NCBI GenBank assembly: GCA_040902925.1
Contig: JBBDWJ010000290.1
Span: forward strand, 1 to 14,537
Direction: 5' to 3'
DNA: 14,537 bases
Origin: JBBDWJ01 sp040902925
Lineage (GTDB): Bacteria > Acidobacteriota > Terriglobia > Bryobacterales > UBA6623
Position numbers and translations under genes: made by a program. The notes under the pieces were generated by a model. The model saw only the letters and a list, made by a program, of their open reading frames with translations, ran no database searches and was not told the DNA's origin. Positions 6,943 through 14,537 of this stretch are shown here, in pieces (position 1 is the stretch's first letter; each line of letters opens with the position of its first letter).

Positions 6943-7551
6943 CGCGGGCGAAGCTGGCCCACGCCCTTGCCGCAAGTCTTGACAACACCCGCTCTCCGCT
7001 GAGGACGGCGGCCCGGCAGCGATTGGGGGCCGTTGCTACCTCGCTCGGCGCCCCGTTGTTAGCTCATTAGCTGAGTGAAACTTTTGCGGCTTCGGCGCGG
7101 TGACCACTGCTTTACCAATCGCCGCGCACGTGTTGGTAGGCCGCGGCCGCGCTATGTGGCTGTCTAGTTCCGTCACGCGTGGCCGTTTTATTCACCTCTC
7201 GCGCCCTTTACTTGAATAGCGTTGGTAGTATGCCATGGGTATTACATGGTGCTAGCGTGGGCGTGCGTAAACACACGTTTTCGGATCACCGCGCTATGCG
7301 TCGGGGGATTTTCCGTTGAGCGCTTTTGCCGGTAAGTCCCTTTCTCTGTTTCGGTTATGGCTTCGCTAGCTAATTCTAGATACCAAAGGCAGCGATGTTT
7401 GGGCACGGCGGTTCTCGAATGCTTCACCGTCGTTCACGAGACCAACGTTTACAGCACTGGGACTAAGGTTTTGGAACTAGAAGGGAACTATTGGGCTATA
7501 GATCAACTAAGGCAAATGCTGTAGGATCGACCTAGTGAGGGTGGATAATTT
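6943..7551. other. Divergent gene-free region, AT-richer than its surroundings
   Basis: About 600 bases separate the sulfatase from the PEP-CTERM-like gene with no credible gene; a 61-codon minus-strand frame at 7242-7427 has no recognisable features. Five hand-counted 60-base lines between 7201 and 7560 give about 42-57% G+C, against about 65% in a coding line at 13081. Possible structure includes TACCAA/TTGGTA (7113-7118 and 7133-7138), GCGCGG/CCGCGC around it, the palindrome GGCCGCGGCC (7139-7148), and CCATG/CATGG (7233-7237 and 7245-7249). The final part (7537-7551) carries the SD GAGGGTGG of the next gene. It could be a long regulatory leader, a degraded insertion, or an unrecognised RNA. 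Confidence 0.5.
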
Positions 7552-8229
7552 ATGAGGAATCATTTTATTGGCGTATTGGCGGTCCTTTCGCTGGCCGTGT
7601 TAATCGCGCCTTCGACGGCGCGTGGAGATACCATCACGCCGATCTTCTTTGACGGCTTCGAGGCGGACACGGGGAACATCCTTAATGCCTCGCTCGTCAA
7701 CTGGAATATCGTTTCGGGATCTGTTGACGTGCTGTCGGGGGGGAACCTCTGCGGGTCGGCCGGCAGCAACTCAAACTGCGTCGATCTTGACGGCAGCGGC
7801 TTGTTGGCCGGCACCATCGAAACGAAAACAACATTCGCACTAGATCCGGGCACCTACCGGCTGAGCTTTGAGCTGGCGGGCGCAAACCGGCAATGGACGG
7901 GCTCGACGAACAACACGGTTGTCGTTTCGCTTGGCAGCTATTTCTCGCAGGCGATTACGCCTTTGCAGTGGGATCCGTTCGAGACGTACAGCTACGACAT
8001 CAACCTTGTGAACCCCGGCGGCGCAAAGATCGGCTTCAGCCATTCGGGAAACGACTGGATCGGGTTGCTGTTGGACAACGTTTCGCTGGCGAAGGTGACT
8101 TTTGACCAGCCCGAAGTGATTCCGACGCCAACACCCGAGTCGGGAGGGTGGGAGTTGACGCTCGCCGTGATTGGACTGGCGGCTTTCGGGTTTCGCAAGA
8201 CCTTGGTTGGAGCCGTGTCTCGCGGTTGA
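7552..8229 (+). CDS. PEP-CTERM-like surface protein with a PES variant sorting tail
   Basis: A 225-residue secreted protein. Residues 1-25 are a signal peptide (hydrophobic LAVLSLAVLIAPST, then ARG). The body (about 28-185) is rich in Gly, Ser, Thr and Asn with few charges. It has the jelly-roll-like pattern of DUF642 or choice-of-anchor domains: FFDGFEADTG near the start, a Cys pair in GNLCGSAGSNSNCVDLDGSG, DPGTYRLSFELAG, and a final DNVSLAKV strand. The tail reads PTPTPES (191-197), a hydrophobic stretch (199-214), then R215 K216 and a short basic end. This matches the three-part exosortase sorting signal, except that the triplet is PES rather than PEP. Such proteins are processed at the envelope and often relate to exopolysaccharide or biofilm. 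No exosortase is in the window. The start is supported by GAGGGTGG at 7537-7544. Confidence 0.8.
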   Translation: MRNHFIGVLAVLSLAVLIAPSTARGDTITPIFFDGFEADTGNILNASLVNWNIVSGSVDVLSGGNLCGSAGSNSNCVDLDGSGLLAGTIETKTTFALDPGTYRLSFELAGANRQWTGSTNNTVVVSLGSYFSQAITPLQWDPFETYSYDINLVNPGGAKIGFSHSGNDWIGLLLDNVSLAKVTFDQPEVIPTPTPESGGWELTLAVIGLAAFGFRKTLVGAVSRG

Positions 8230-8259
8230 GATGGATCAGCCGGCGATCGAGCGGTCAGC

Positions 8260-8287
8260 GTGGAACAGACAACCCCGTCTGTTCCAC
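8260..8287 (+). repeat. Palindromic element: 11-bp perfect stem, 6-base loop
   Basis: GTGGAACAGAC (8260-8270) and GTCTGTTCCAC (8277-8287) are exact reverse complements around AACCCC. It lies 31 bases after the stop of the PEP-CTERM-like gene. It could terminate that transcript, although no T tract follows. From memory, similar 'TGGAACAG-loop-CTGTTCCA' palindromes are scattered between genes in acidobacterial genomes, so a REP-like repeat is also possible. Confidence 0.7.
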
Positions 8288-8369
8288 CCGTGTGTTCTAG
8301 GCGGCTCTTCTTCCTGTCTCATCCGTGCCCACGCACTTCGCCGCTGAAAATGCGCTCGCTCCTGGACCA

Positions 8370-8375
8370 TATAAT
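8370..8375 (+). promoter_or_regulatory. -10 box very close to the TPR gene start
   Basis: TATAAT at 8370-8375 is a perfect -10 hexamer only 12 bases before the ATG at 8388. Transcription would start near 8382, giving a leader of a few bases or none, which agrees with the absence of a Shine-Dalgarno. No good -35 is visible. If the upstream GTG at 8325 is the true start, this match is inside the coding region and accidental. Confidence 0.4.
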
Positions 8376-8387
8376 GATGTCTATCTC

Positions 8388-9761
8388 ATGTGGTTTCGGG
8401 CGAGGCAACTGTTCGTGCTGGTGCTGCTTGGCTGCTGCGCCGCGTTAGGCCAGCCGCAATCCGGCGTAGAGCCGGCGATAGCGGAGGCCGTGAATCTGGC
8501 GTCCTCGGGCAATCTGCAGCAGGCCGAGCAGATTCTACTACAACTCGAAAAAGAGCACCCTGGGCATTGGGAGGTTCGATACCGGCTCGGGGTAGTGCTG
8601 TTGCGCCAGCAGAAGACGGCGCTTGCCGGGGAACGCCTGGAAGAGGCGGCGCGGCTGGCGCCTCGTTCGGCGTTGGTGTGGCTGGGAGCCGCGCAAACCC
8701 GCTTGCAACTGGGCCGGCGCGACGAGGCGATCGCCGCGGCTGACCGGGCGCTCGTGCTGGCGCCGCGGGAGCCGGGTGTGGCGAGAGCGCTGGAGATGTT
8801 CTACTCGCAGGCAGGAGAGTTTGCCAAGGCCGCCGATCAGGAACTGCGTTGGGCGCAGGCATCGCCTCAGGACCGCGAATCGCCGGCGCGCGCCGCGGAG
8901 CTTTACCTTCGCGCCGGCAACGCCGGCCAAACCATTCAACTCGCGGAAAAGATCCTCGAACGCGGCGACAGCGCAGCCGTACGCAACCTGCTAGGCCAGG
9001 CGTACCGGCTGAAAGGCGATTCCGCGCGGGCCGTTGAGGAACTGCAGAAAGCGATTGCGCTGGACTCTGGCAACGCTGCCTACTATGCCGACCTAGCGCG
9101 GCTCTTTATTGATCACCGCACGCCGCAGCCGGCTGTTGTGACCCTGCAACAGGGCCTGCAACGAAATGCCGATCAGCCGGAGCTGCTGCGGCTGCTTGGC
9201 GTGGCCTACTATGGCACGGGGGACACGGGAAAGGCGCTCGATGCTTTCCTCCGCGTCATCGAGCTACAGCCCGACTCCGAGGTTGCCTACGCTTCGCTCG
9301 AAACGCTTGTTCCGGACGCCGGCACCCGGCTGCCGGAAATTGTGGAGCGGCTGCGCGTATTCGCTGAACGCAAGCCTTCTAACCCGGCTGCGTATTTTTT
9401 GCAAGCCAGGGCGCTGCAGGCCGGTTCCCCGGACAAGGCGGCGGAGATCCGCGCGCTGATCGAGAAAGCGATCGCGGTGGAGCCGGCGTTTTGGCCTGCC
9501 CACTTCGAACTGCACAAGATCTTGTTGGAGAGGGGTGACACCGAAGCAGCGGCGCGCGCTTTGGAAAAGACTATCGAGCTGAATCCTGACTACGCCGCGG
9601 CTCATTACAGCCTGGCGCAGGTCTACGCGGGGCTCGGGGATCGCGAGCGCGCCCGCCACGAGCGGGAGATTCACCACACCCTGGCCACCCGTCAGCGGGA
9701 AGCCTCTGAACAAAGACGTCAGGATACGCCGCGGCTACCTTACACGATTACGGAACGCTGA
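8388..9761 (+). CDS. Exported TPR-repeat protein
   Basis: From the ATG at 8388 the product has 457 residues. A GTG at 8325 would add 21 residues before the signal, so the ATG is preferred. Residues 1-22 are a signal peptide (MWFRARQLFVLVLLGCCAALGQ); LLGC at 13-16 could be a weak lipobox. The rest is about ten tetratricopeptide-type helix pairs, most clearly GNLQQAEQILLQLEKEHPGHWEVRYRLGVVL near the start, GDSARAVEELQKAIALDSGNAAYYADLARL in the middle, and GDTEAAARALEKTIELNPDYAAAHYSLAQVY at the end. It finishes in a charged, probably disordered tail. TPR arrays are protein-binding scaffolds, in this location presumably periplasmic; no catalytic domain is visible. The gene is convergent with the CRTAC1-type gene. 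Confidence 0.9.
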   Translation: MWFRARQLFVLVLLGCCAALGQPQSGVEPAIAEAVNLASSGNLQQAEQILLQLEKEHPGHWEVRYRLGVVLLRQQKTALAGERLEEAARLAPRSALVWLGAAQTRLQLGRRDEAIAAADRALVLAPREPGVARALEMFYSQAGEFAKAADQELRWAQASPQDRESPARAAELYLRAGNAGQTIQLAEKILERGDSAAVRNLLGQAYRLKGDSARAVEELQKAIALDSGNAAYYADLARLFIDHRTPQPAVVTLQQGLQRNADQPELLRLLGVAYYGTGDTGKALDAFLRVIELQPDSEVAYASLETLVPDAGTRLPEIVERLRVFAERKPSNPAAYFLQARALQAGSPDKAAEIRALIEKAIAVEPAFWPAHFELHKILLERGDTEAAARALEKTIELNPDYAAAHYSLAQVYAGLGDRERARHEREIHHTLATRQREASEQRRQDTPRLPYTITER

Positions 9762-9803
9762 CGCGGATTGCCTCGCGGCATGCTGGAGAAGGCAAATCTA
9801 GCC

Positions 9804-9833
9804 GCGGATGCACGCCGATGGACGCAGATCATT
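9804..9833. repeat. Three phased 10-bp units of a GCNGATG-type repeat
   Basis: GCGGATGCAC (9804-9813), GCCGATGGAC (9814-9823) and GCAGATCATT (9824-9833) are degenerate tandem decamers. A 10-mer CGCGGATTGC occurs on both sides (9762-9771 and 9865-9874). The whole 130-base spacer between convergent genes holds nothing else I can recognise. Similar 'ACGCAGATGGACGCAGATG' intergenic repeats are familiar from several bacterial phyla, from memory. Confidence 0.6.
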
Positions 9834-9891
9834 CGCTTTCCGCTTTCGTCTATTTGCGCTCAACCGCGGATTGCAAGTTTTCAGTAGCCTG

Positions 9892-11727
9892 CTAGCGGCC
9901 TGTTCCAAACGGCGTTTGCTTCTCTACGCCTTTGCCTTCGCGAATGGTGACCACGTTTCCGGCGGGAACTTTTGCGAACTGCTCGGTGGAACCATTTGGC
10001 CAGCGGACTTCGATACTTTCCGCAACGCTGGCCGAGCCCAAGCCGAAGTGCAGGCGAAAGTCGGACTGCGAGGCGTAACTCGATCCGCTGCGGACCTCAT
10101 CGACCTGCCGCAAACCGCCCGCCTCGACGGTTACTCGCGCGCCAATAGCGCTGCGATTGGAACGAGTGCCGAGCAGCTCGATCAGCAAGGCGTTGCCTTT
10201 CTGGCCTTCGTTTCGCAGCAGCGAGGGCGGCGCGTTCATGTTGGAAACAACGATCTCTGGCGAGCCATCTCCATCCAGGTCTCCGATCGCCATGCCGCGC
10301 GAAACGGCGCCCGCTGAGAGGGCCGATCCCGCTTTTGCGGTCACGTCGCGAAAAGCGCCGTTGCGCAGATTCCAGTAGAGCAGCTTGCTCTGAGGATAGT
10401 CCTCACCGGTTGCCGACCCGCTCAGTTCCGGGTAGATGTGGCCGTTGACGGCGAGAATGTCCTTCCAGCCGTCGTGATCGAAATCGAGAAAAGCCATGCC
10501 CCAGCCGACGTATTTCGTATGGACTCCGAGACCGGCGGTAATCGTAGCGTCTTCAAAAAACCAATCGCCGAGATTGCGGTAGAGCGTCGAGGTTTCGTCC
10601 ATGAAGTTCGTTTTTGCGATGTCGATGCGGCCGTCGTTGTCGAAGTCGGCCGCCGCGACGCCCATGCTGCCTTCTTCCTGGCCGGCGTCGCCGTAGGCGG
10701 TACCGGCTTCGACCGAAACGTCGGTGAACGTGCCGTCGTGATTGTTGCGGTAGAGAATGCTGGGCGTTGAGTCGCACGCGACGTAGATATCGGACCAACC
10801 GTCGCCGTCAAAATCGGAGGCGACCGCGCCGAGCGAATAGTGCAGGCCTTGCAGGATAATGCCGGCCTTCTCGCTCACGTCGCGAAAGCGGCCCTCGCCT
10901 TCGTTGTGATAGAGCAGGTTCGTTCCTGTCGGAAAACCTTTGGGGCCGCAGAATACCGCCACGCCTTTCCAGAAGCAGAAGGGGCTCGATCCTGGCGCGA
11001 CCGCCTCGCCGGCTCGGAACTGAACGTAGTTCGACACAAACAGGTCGAGCAAGCCGTCGCGGTCGTAATCGAGAAATGTGCAACCGGTTCCCCAGCGCTC
11101 GCCGCTTGTGGGAAGCCCGGCTTTCTGCGTGACGTCTTGAAACTTTCCATCCGCGTTGCGGTAGAGCCGGTTGAACCCGTAATAGGTGATGAGCAGATCC
11201 GTATGGCCGTCGTTGTCGTAGTCGCCGGCGCAGACGCCTTGCGCCCATCCACCGCCGTTCAGCCCGCTTGAGGCGCTAACGTCCTCCAGGCGGCCTTCGC
11301 CGGTGTTGCGATAAAGGTAGTGGTGGGGTTGCGCCTGGCCTTCGGGTATCTCAAAACGCGTTCCGTTGACGAGCAGCACGTCGCGCAAGCCGTCGTTGTT
11401 GTAGTCGAAGATCGCGACGCCGTTGCCGGTCATCTCAAGGATGTAGCGTTTCGTTTTTTCGCCCCCGTAGACGTTTGGGCCGCTGAGGCCCATGGACGAT
11501 GCGGCCTCGCGAAAGTCGATTGCCGGAGTGGCCAGGTCAACGGCGGCTTTGGCGGAAGAGCGCGGCGTTACCTTGGTGGAGCTGCCCATGCCTTGGGCTT
11601 GTACCTTGGGATGGAACGCGAGAAGGAGAGCGATCGCCAGCGCCAGTCGAGTGGTTGCCGCCGGCGAAAGCCGTTGGCCGGGGGACTCCGACACCAGGCC
11701 GGCTGGCGCGTGAGGCGGCAAGGTCAC
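9892..11727 (-). CDS. CRTAC1-type FG-GAP/VCBS beta-propeller with C-terminal ASPIC/UnbV domain
   Basis: A 611-residue secreted protein. The start is a GTG at 11727 with no clear SD; a second in-frame GTG at residue 12 also precedes the signal region (hydrophobic LALAIALLLAF at 28-38, AQ at 44-45). Seven calcium-binding DxDxDG loops mark the beta-propeller blades: D108, D169, D220, D305, D361, D415 and D483. Between the third and fourth lies the family's Cys-pair segment, CFWKGVAVFCGPKG (251-264). Residues about 524-597 form the ASPIC/UnbV domain (NRSAIGARVTVEAGG, then FGLGSASVAESIEVRWPNGS). These proteins are exported, calcium-stabilised and presumably bind glycans or proteins; the biochemical role is not established. 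The gene converges on the TPR gene, a neighbourhood pairing I recall as frequent in acidobacteria. Confidence 0.93.
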   Translation of the reverse strand: MTLPPHAPAGLVSESPGQRLSPAATTRLALAIALLLAFHPKVQAQGMGSSTKVTPRSSAKAAVDLATPAIDFREAASSMGLSGPNVYGGEKTKRYILEMTGNGVAIFDYNNDGLRDVLLVNGTRFEIPEGQAQPHHYLYRNTGEGRLEDVSASSGLNGGGWAQGVCAGDYDNDGHTDLLITYYGFNRLYRNADGKFQDVTQKAGLPTSGERWGTGCTFLDYDRDGLLDLFVSNYVQFRAGEAVAPGSSPFCFWKGVAVFCGPKGFPTGTNLLYHNEGEGRFRDVSEKAGIILQGLHYSLGAVASDFDGDGWSDIYVACDSTPSILYRNNHDGTFTDVSVEAGTAYGDAGQEEGSMGVAAADFDNDGRIDIAKTNFMDETSTLYRNLGDWFFEDATITAGLGVHTKYVGWGMAFLDFDHDGWKDILAVNGHIYPELSGSATGEDYPQSKLLYWNLRNGAFRDVTAKAGSALSAGAVSRGMAIGDLDGDGSPEIVVSNMNAPPSLLRNEGQKGNALLIELLGTRSNRSAIGARVTVEAGGLRQVDEVRSGSSYASQSDFRLHFGLGSASVAESIEVRWPNGSTEQFAKVPAGNVVTIREGKGVEKQTPFGTGR

Positions 11728-11796
11728 GTGTCAGAATATCACGCGGCCGTTGGCGGGATTGCGGCGGATGGGTAAGCAGGTTCCCGCTGTGGCGCA

Positions 11797-11837
11797 CCAA
11801 AAGTGCCGGCCCCCTTCCGTCCGCGGAAAGGGGCCGG
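11797..11837 (-). terminator. Intrinsic terminator of the TonB-dependent receptor gene
   Basis: Arms 11806-11819 (CCGGCCCCCTTCCG) and 11824-11837 (CGGAAAGGGGCCGG) pair over 14 positions with one C-A mismatch around a 4-base loop. Reading the minus strand, the stem is followed within three bases by TTTT (complement of 11799-11802). It lies about 32 bases after the receptor's stop codon. A weaker 7-bp hairpin (CGGCCTG/CAGGCCG, 11843-11849 and 11858-11864) sits between stop and terminator. Confidence 0.75.
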
Positions 11838-11869
11838 GTTGCCGGCCTGGGGTTTTGCAGGCCGCGCGT

Positions 11870-14536
11870 TCAGAACAGCAGCTTCAACGCAAACTGAACG
11901 AGCCTTGCATTCACTGTGGTGCCGCGGATCGTTCCATAGGCCGGCGAATCCAGATTTGTGGTCGGACCGCCGAAGTTGGCGTGGTTGAGAAGATTGAAGA
12001 ACTCCGAGCGGAATTGCAGCTTGAAGCGCTCGGTGATCGGGATGTCCTTGAACAGCGAGAAATCCACGGTCCACTGGCCGGGTGCGCGGAACATGCCGCG
12101 GCCGGCGTTGCCGAAGGTAAACGGCAGCGCTTTCGAAAACGCGTCCGGGTTGATGTAGTGGTTTAGGTTGTCTTTGGTGGAACCGCCGTTCACGTCGGAC
12201 ATCAGCAGGGGCACTCCGGCGTTGACGTCAGAGACAATGTTCGACGCCGTGGTGGATACGATCGAGCCGCCGATGCCACGGCCGCTATCGCGATTGGTGA
12301 CCGTCAGCGGCGTTCCGGTCTGCGCGACGAGGAAGCCGTTGAATGACCAGTTGTTCAACAACGCCTTGCCGGCGCCGCTGGTGAAGGCGCTCGGCAGATC
12401 GTGATTGAACACAAAGCTAAGCCGATGGGCGCGGTCGAAGTTGGCCGGCCCGCGGGCGCGGCTCAAATCGTTCCACGGCGACGGAAAGCTGTTGGTCTTG
12501 AAACGGCTGCCTTCGTCCCCGTTGCCAATCGTCTTCGAAAACGTGTAGGAGAGTTGGAACGTGGAACGCGCCAGGCGCTGCTTCAAGGTAGCCTGCAAAG
12601 AGTGATAGGTGGAGCTCAGGTTCTGGTTGACGAAATTGAAATCGCCGAACCCCGGGTAGAGCCGCACCAGCTTTACGCCCTGTTCCAACGGTGCATTGAG
12701 CCCGCCCTCGGGCACCAGGTGATTGGGATTGATCAGCCCGTTCAAGTGAGTTCCCTTGGTGCCGACGTAAGACACCTCGGCCAGCATGTTGCTGGGCAGC
12801 TCGCGCTGCACCGCGAAGTTATACTGCCAGGCGTTGTCGGTGAGGACTCTTCGCTCCGTCGCGCGATAAGTACGTGTTTCGGTGGGACTCACCGGAAACG
12901 GAACCACGCCCGATTCATGGCCGGGGTCCTGATAGGTAAAGTGATCCGGCGTCGAAATGGAACAGGTCTGCCCCGCGATCGTGCAGTCGGAGCGGATCTC
13001 GGTGAAGGTGGGCGGATTCGAGAAAGCCTGCTGCGCGATCTGGCCGGTGCGCAGATCGAAGAACAGCCCAACGCCGGTGCGCACGACCCACTTGTCGGTG
13101 AGGCGCCAGGCGATGCCGATGCGCGGCATGATGTTGTTCCAGTCGCCATCGACGGTGTTGTGGGGAACGCCGTTGACGCCGCCCTGGACGAGGCCGGTGC
13201 TTTCGAGCGTGCCGTCGAGGCCACGATAGTTTTCGGGCCACCAGCTCACCATGTTCAGATTGTAGGCGGCCGCCTGGAAATCGGCTTCGTAGCGGAAGCC
13301 CCAGTTAATGGTGAGGCTCTGCGTTGCCTTCCAATCGTCGTTGAAAAAGAAGCTGTAGTAGTTGCTCCGCATCTTCAACTGGCCGCCGATATCAAACTCG
13401 TCGCTTGACCCGAACGTGGTTTCGCGCGGCAGCGTGAGCAGATAGTCGGCGTACTCGTCGCCGGCGGCGCCGCCCTGGCTGGTGCCGAAACCGTTAAAAG
13501 TCCAACGGCCGCGGCTCGAGAGGTTGTTCTGCGGGTTGAGATCGGAAAACTGCCACTCCGCGCCAAACTTGAAGTTGTGGCTGGCGCGGGTCCAGGTGAA
13601 TGTCGAGCCCGTGGTGTAACGGTCGATGTAGTCGGACCAGTTGGAGTCGTTGCCGAAATTGCCGAGGTAGTTGCTGATGACGATGCGAGGCATGCCGGCG
13701 GCCTCTCCCGCGAAGGTGACTCCCGGGATGGGCTGCATGCCGACCGAAGTCGGGTCAGTGCTGTTCTCGCCCTTGGTGTACTGGTCGGTGTAGTCGCCGC
13801 TGCCGCGCACTTCCATCACGAAGGTCGGCGTAAACACGTGCGTGTAGGTGAGGCCCCAGGTGTGCTTCTCGCGGTTGGCGAGGTTGCCGAAGCCGCGCGG
13901 CCCGCGGTTGAACGGGTCGAGGTCTTCCTGGAAGCTTTCAAACCAGCGGGCGTTAAGGGTATCGCGATCTCCGAAGCGATGATCGATCCGCACGGTGTAC
14001 TGGTCGAGATCGGTCGGCTCGGTGGCGAAGTCCTGAAAGTTGTCTATCGAGCCCGGGTCGTTCAGGTTGGGAAGGGGAAAGAAGGCCTCCTGGATGTTGT
14101 TCGACACCGGGTCGATGCGCGAAGAAGGAATGGTGTTGTTGGGGAACAAGGCGCCGGACAGCGGGTCCCATAGCGTAGTGTCGCCGAAGTTGCCGGCGCG
14201 CTGCTCGGCCGTCGCCACGCGCCTGCGGAAGCGCGCGCCGTTGCCGTTCGCGTTGCGCTGCCGCGAGCTTTCCCAGCCGGCGAAAAAGAACGTCTTGTCG
14301 CGGATGATGGGGCCGCCAACGTTGCCGCCGAACTGGTTCTGGACGTTCACTTGCCGCTCGGGGCTGAAGTAAGGGCGCGCGTTGAGCTTGGTGTTGCGCA
14401 AGAACTCATAGACGCTGCCATGCAGCGAGTTCGTGCCGCTGCGCGTGGTCACGTTGATGACCGAGCCCTGGTTGCGTCCGTATTCGGCGCTGTAGAGGCT
14501 CGTCAGCACTTTGAACTCGCCCAGGAATTCGATACT
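11870..14536 (-). CDS. Oar-like TonB-dependent outer-membrane receptor, 5' end missing
   Basis: The frame is open to the right edge and gives 888 residues; a GTG at 14509 is internal, since upstream codons (SIEFLGEFK) continue the plug domain. The first visible part is the end of the plug: AEYGRNQGSVINVTTRSGTNSLHG, then FQFGG-type sequence (QNQFGGNVGGPIIRDKTFFF). The rest is a beta-barrel of alternating aromatic strands with long Asn/Asp/Gly loops (FNWGFRYEAD-like, SLQATLKQRLARSTFQLSYTFSK, FRSEFFNLLNHANFG), ending in LLF with the C-terminal Phe typical of outer-membrane assembly. Acidobacteria encode many such proteins of about 1,050-1,150 residues, with an N-terminal carboxypeptidase-regulatory-like domain, which would lie beyond the window. 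They import large nutrients using TonB energy; the ligand is unknown. Strong stop-proximal terminator follows. Confidence 0.93.
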   Translation of the reverse strand, partial: SIEFLGEFKVLTSLYSAEYGRNQGSVINVTTRSGTNSLHGSVYEFLRNTKLNARPYFSPERQVNVQNQFGGNVGGPIIRDKTFFFAGWESSRQRNANGNGARFRRRVATAEQRAGNFGDTTLWDPLSGALFPNNTIPSSRIDPVSNNIQEAFFPLPNLNDPGSIDNFQDFATEPTDLDQYTVRIDHRFGDRDTLNARWFESFQEDLDPFNRGPRGFGNLANREKHTWGLTYTHVFTPTFVMEVRGSGDYTDQYTKGENSTDPTSVGMQPIPGVTFAGEAAGMPRIVISNYLGNFGNDSNWSDYIDRYTTGSTFTWTRASHNFKFGAEWQFSDLNPQNNLSSRGRWTFNGFGTSQGGAAGDEYADYLLTLPRETTFGSSDEFDIGGQLKMRSNYYSFFFNDDWKATQSLTINWGFRYEADFQAAAYNLNMVSWWPENYRGLDGTLESTGLVQGGVNGVPHNTVDGDWNNIMPRIGIAWRLTDKWVVRTGVGLFFDLRTGQIAQQAFSNPPTFTEIRSDCTIAGQTCSISTPDHFTYQDPGHESGVVPFPVSPTETRTYRATERRVLTDNAWQYNFAVQRELPSNMLAEVSYVGTKGTHLNGLINPNHLVPEGGLNAPLEQGVKLVRLYPGFGDFNFVNQNLSSTYHSLQATLKQRLARSTFQLSYTFSKTIGNGDEGSRFKTNSFPSPWNDLSRARGPANFDRAHRLSFVFNHDLPSAFTSGAGKALLNNWSFNGFLVAQTGTPLTVTNRDSGRGIGGSIVSTTASNIVSDVNAGVPLLMSDVNGGSTKDNLNHYINPDAFSKALPFTFGNAGRGMFRAPGQWTVDFSLFKDIPITERFKLQFRSEFFNLLNHANFGGPTTNLDSPAYGTIRGTTVNARLVQFALKLLF

Positions 14537-14537
14537 C

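Noticed and set aside
6979..6984. TTGACA as a plus-strand -35 element
   Set aside because: No -10 hexamer lies 16-18 bases downstream, and no gene starts within 500 bases.
7398..7416. Possible sigma-54 promoter (GGCAC-N5-TTCT) before the PEP-CTERM-like gene
   Set aside because: The -12 element lacks the required GC, so the match is too weak, though such genes are sometimes RpoN-controlled.
12401..13408. Plus-strand open frame (about 335 codons) opposite the TonB receptor
   Set aside because: The receptor frame has strong barrel and C-terminal features; the opposite frame has none.

Overview
The window looks like a chromosomal contig of an acidobacterium, most likely of the Solibacter/Bryobacter (Bryobacterales) type. 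The basis is gene content: a large Oar-like TonB-dependent receptor, a CRTAC1-type FG-GAP/ASPIC protein, a Tat-exported Gfo/Idh/MocA oxidoreductase, a Tat lipoprotein sulfatase and a PEP-CTERM-like surface protein, all in high-GC DNA (about 65% in coding stretches I counted by hand). This is an inference from families; there is no rRNA or marker gene here. The 10-base N run at 5864-5873 shows it is a draft assembly, and both end genes are cut by the window edges.

Layout. 2-1246 (+): 3' part of an amidase-signature enzyme. 1391-2956 (+): an unusual response regulator (receiver, degenerate receiver, CheX-like domain, Ala/Pro tail), preceded by a perfect sigma-28 -10 box. 2957-3514: a gene-free spacer rich in inverted repeats, ending in a TATAAT box and a good Shine-Dalgarno. 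3515-4843 (+): Tat-exported Gfo/Idh/MocA oxidoreductase, with an 8-bp tandem repeat over its stop codon. 4943-5401 (+): small secreted SnoaL/NTF2-like protein. 5533-6902 (-): sulfatase interrupted by the assembly gap, convergent with the previous gene across a hairpin-rich spacer. 6903-7551: a divergent, AT-richer, gene-free region. 7552-8229 (+): PEP-CTERM-like surface protein, followed by a perfect 11-bp-stem palindrome. 8388-9761 (+): exported TPR protein. 9892-11727 (-): CRTAC1-type FG-GAP/ASPIC protein, convergent with the TPR gene. 11870-14536 (-): TonB-dependent receptor, open at the right edge, with a strong terminator at 11806-11837.

How the genes may work together. The MocA oxidoreductase, SnoaL-like protein, sulfatase and TonB receptor fit an envelope-based programme for uptake and modification of organic, possibly sulfated, substrates. 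They lie on different strands and in separate transcription units, so only the oxidoreductase/SnoaL pair is a plausible operon. The response regulator is probably a signalling gene tied to motility or chemotaxis.

I did not find a clearly novel multi-gene system, CRISPR array, tRNA, rRNA, complete mobile element or defence island. The points most worth checking are the REC-pseudoREC-CheX regulator with its sigma-28-like promoter, the PEP-CTERM variant tail next to a long AT-rich leader, and several short intergenic repeat families.
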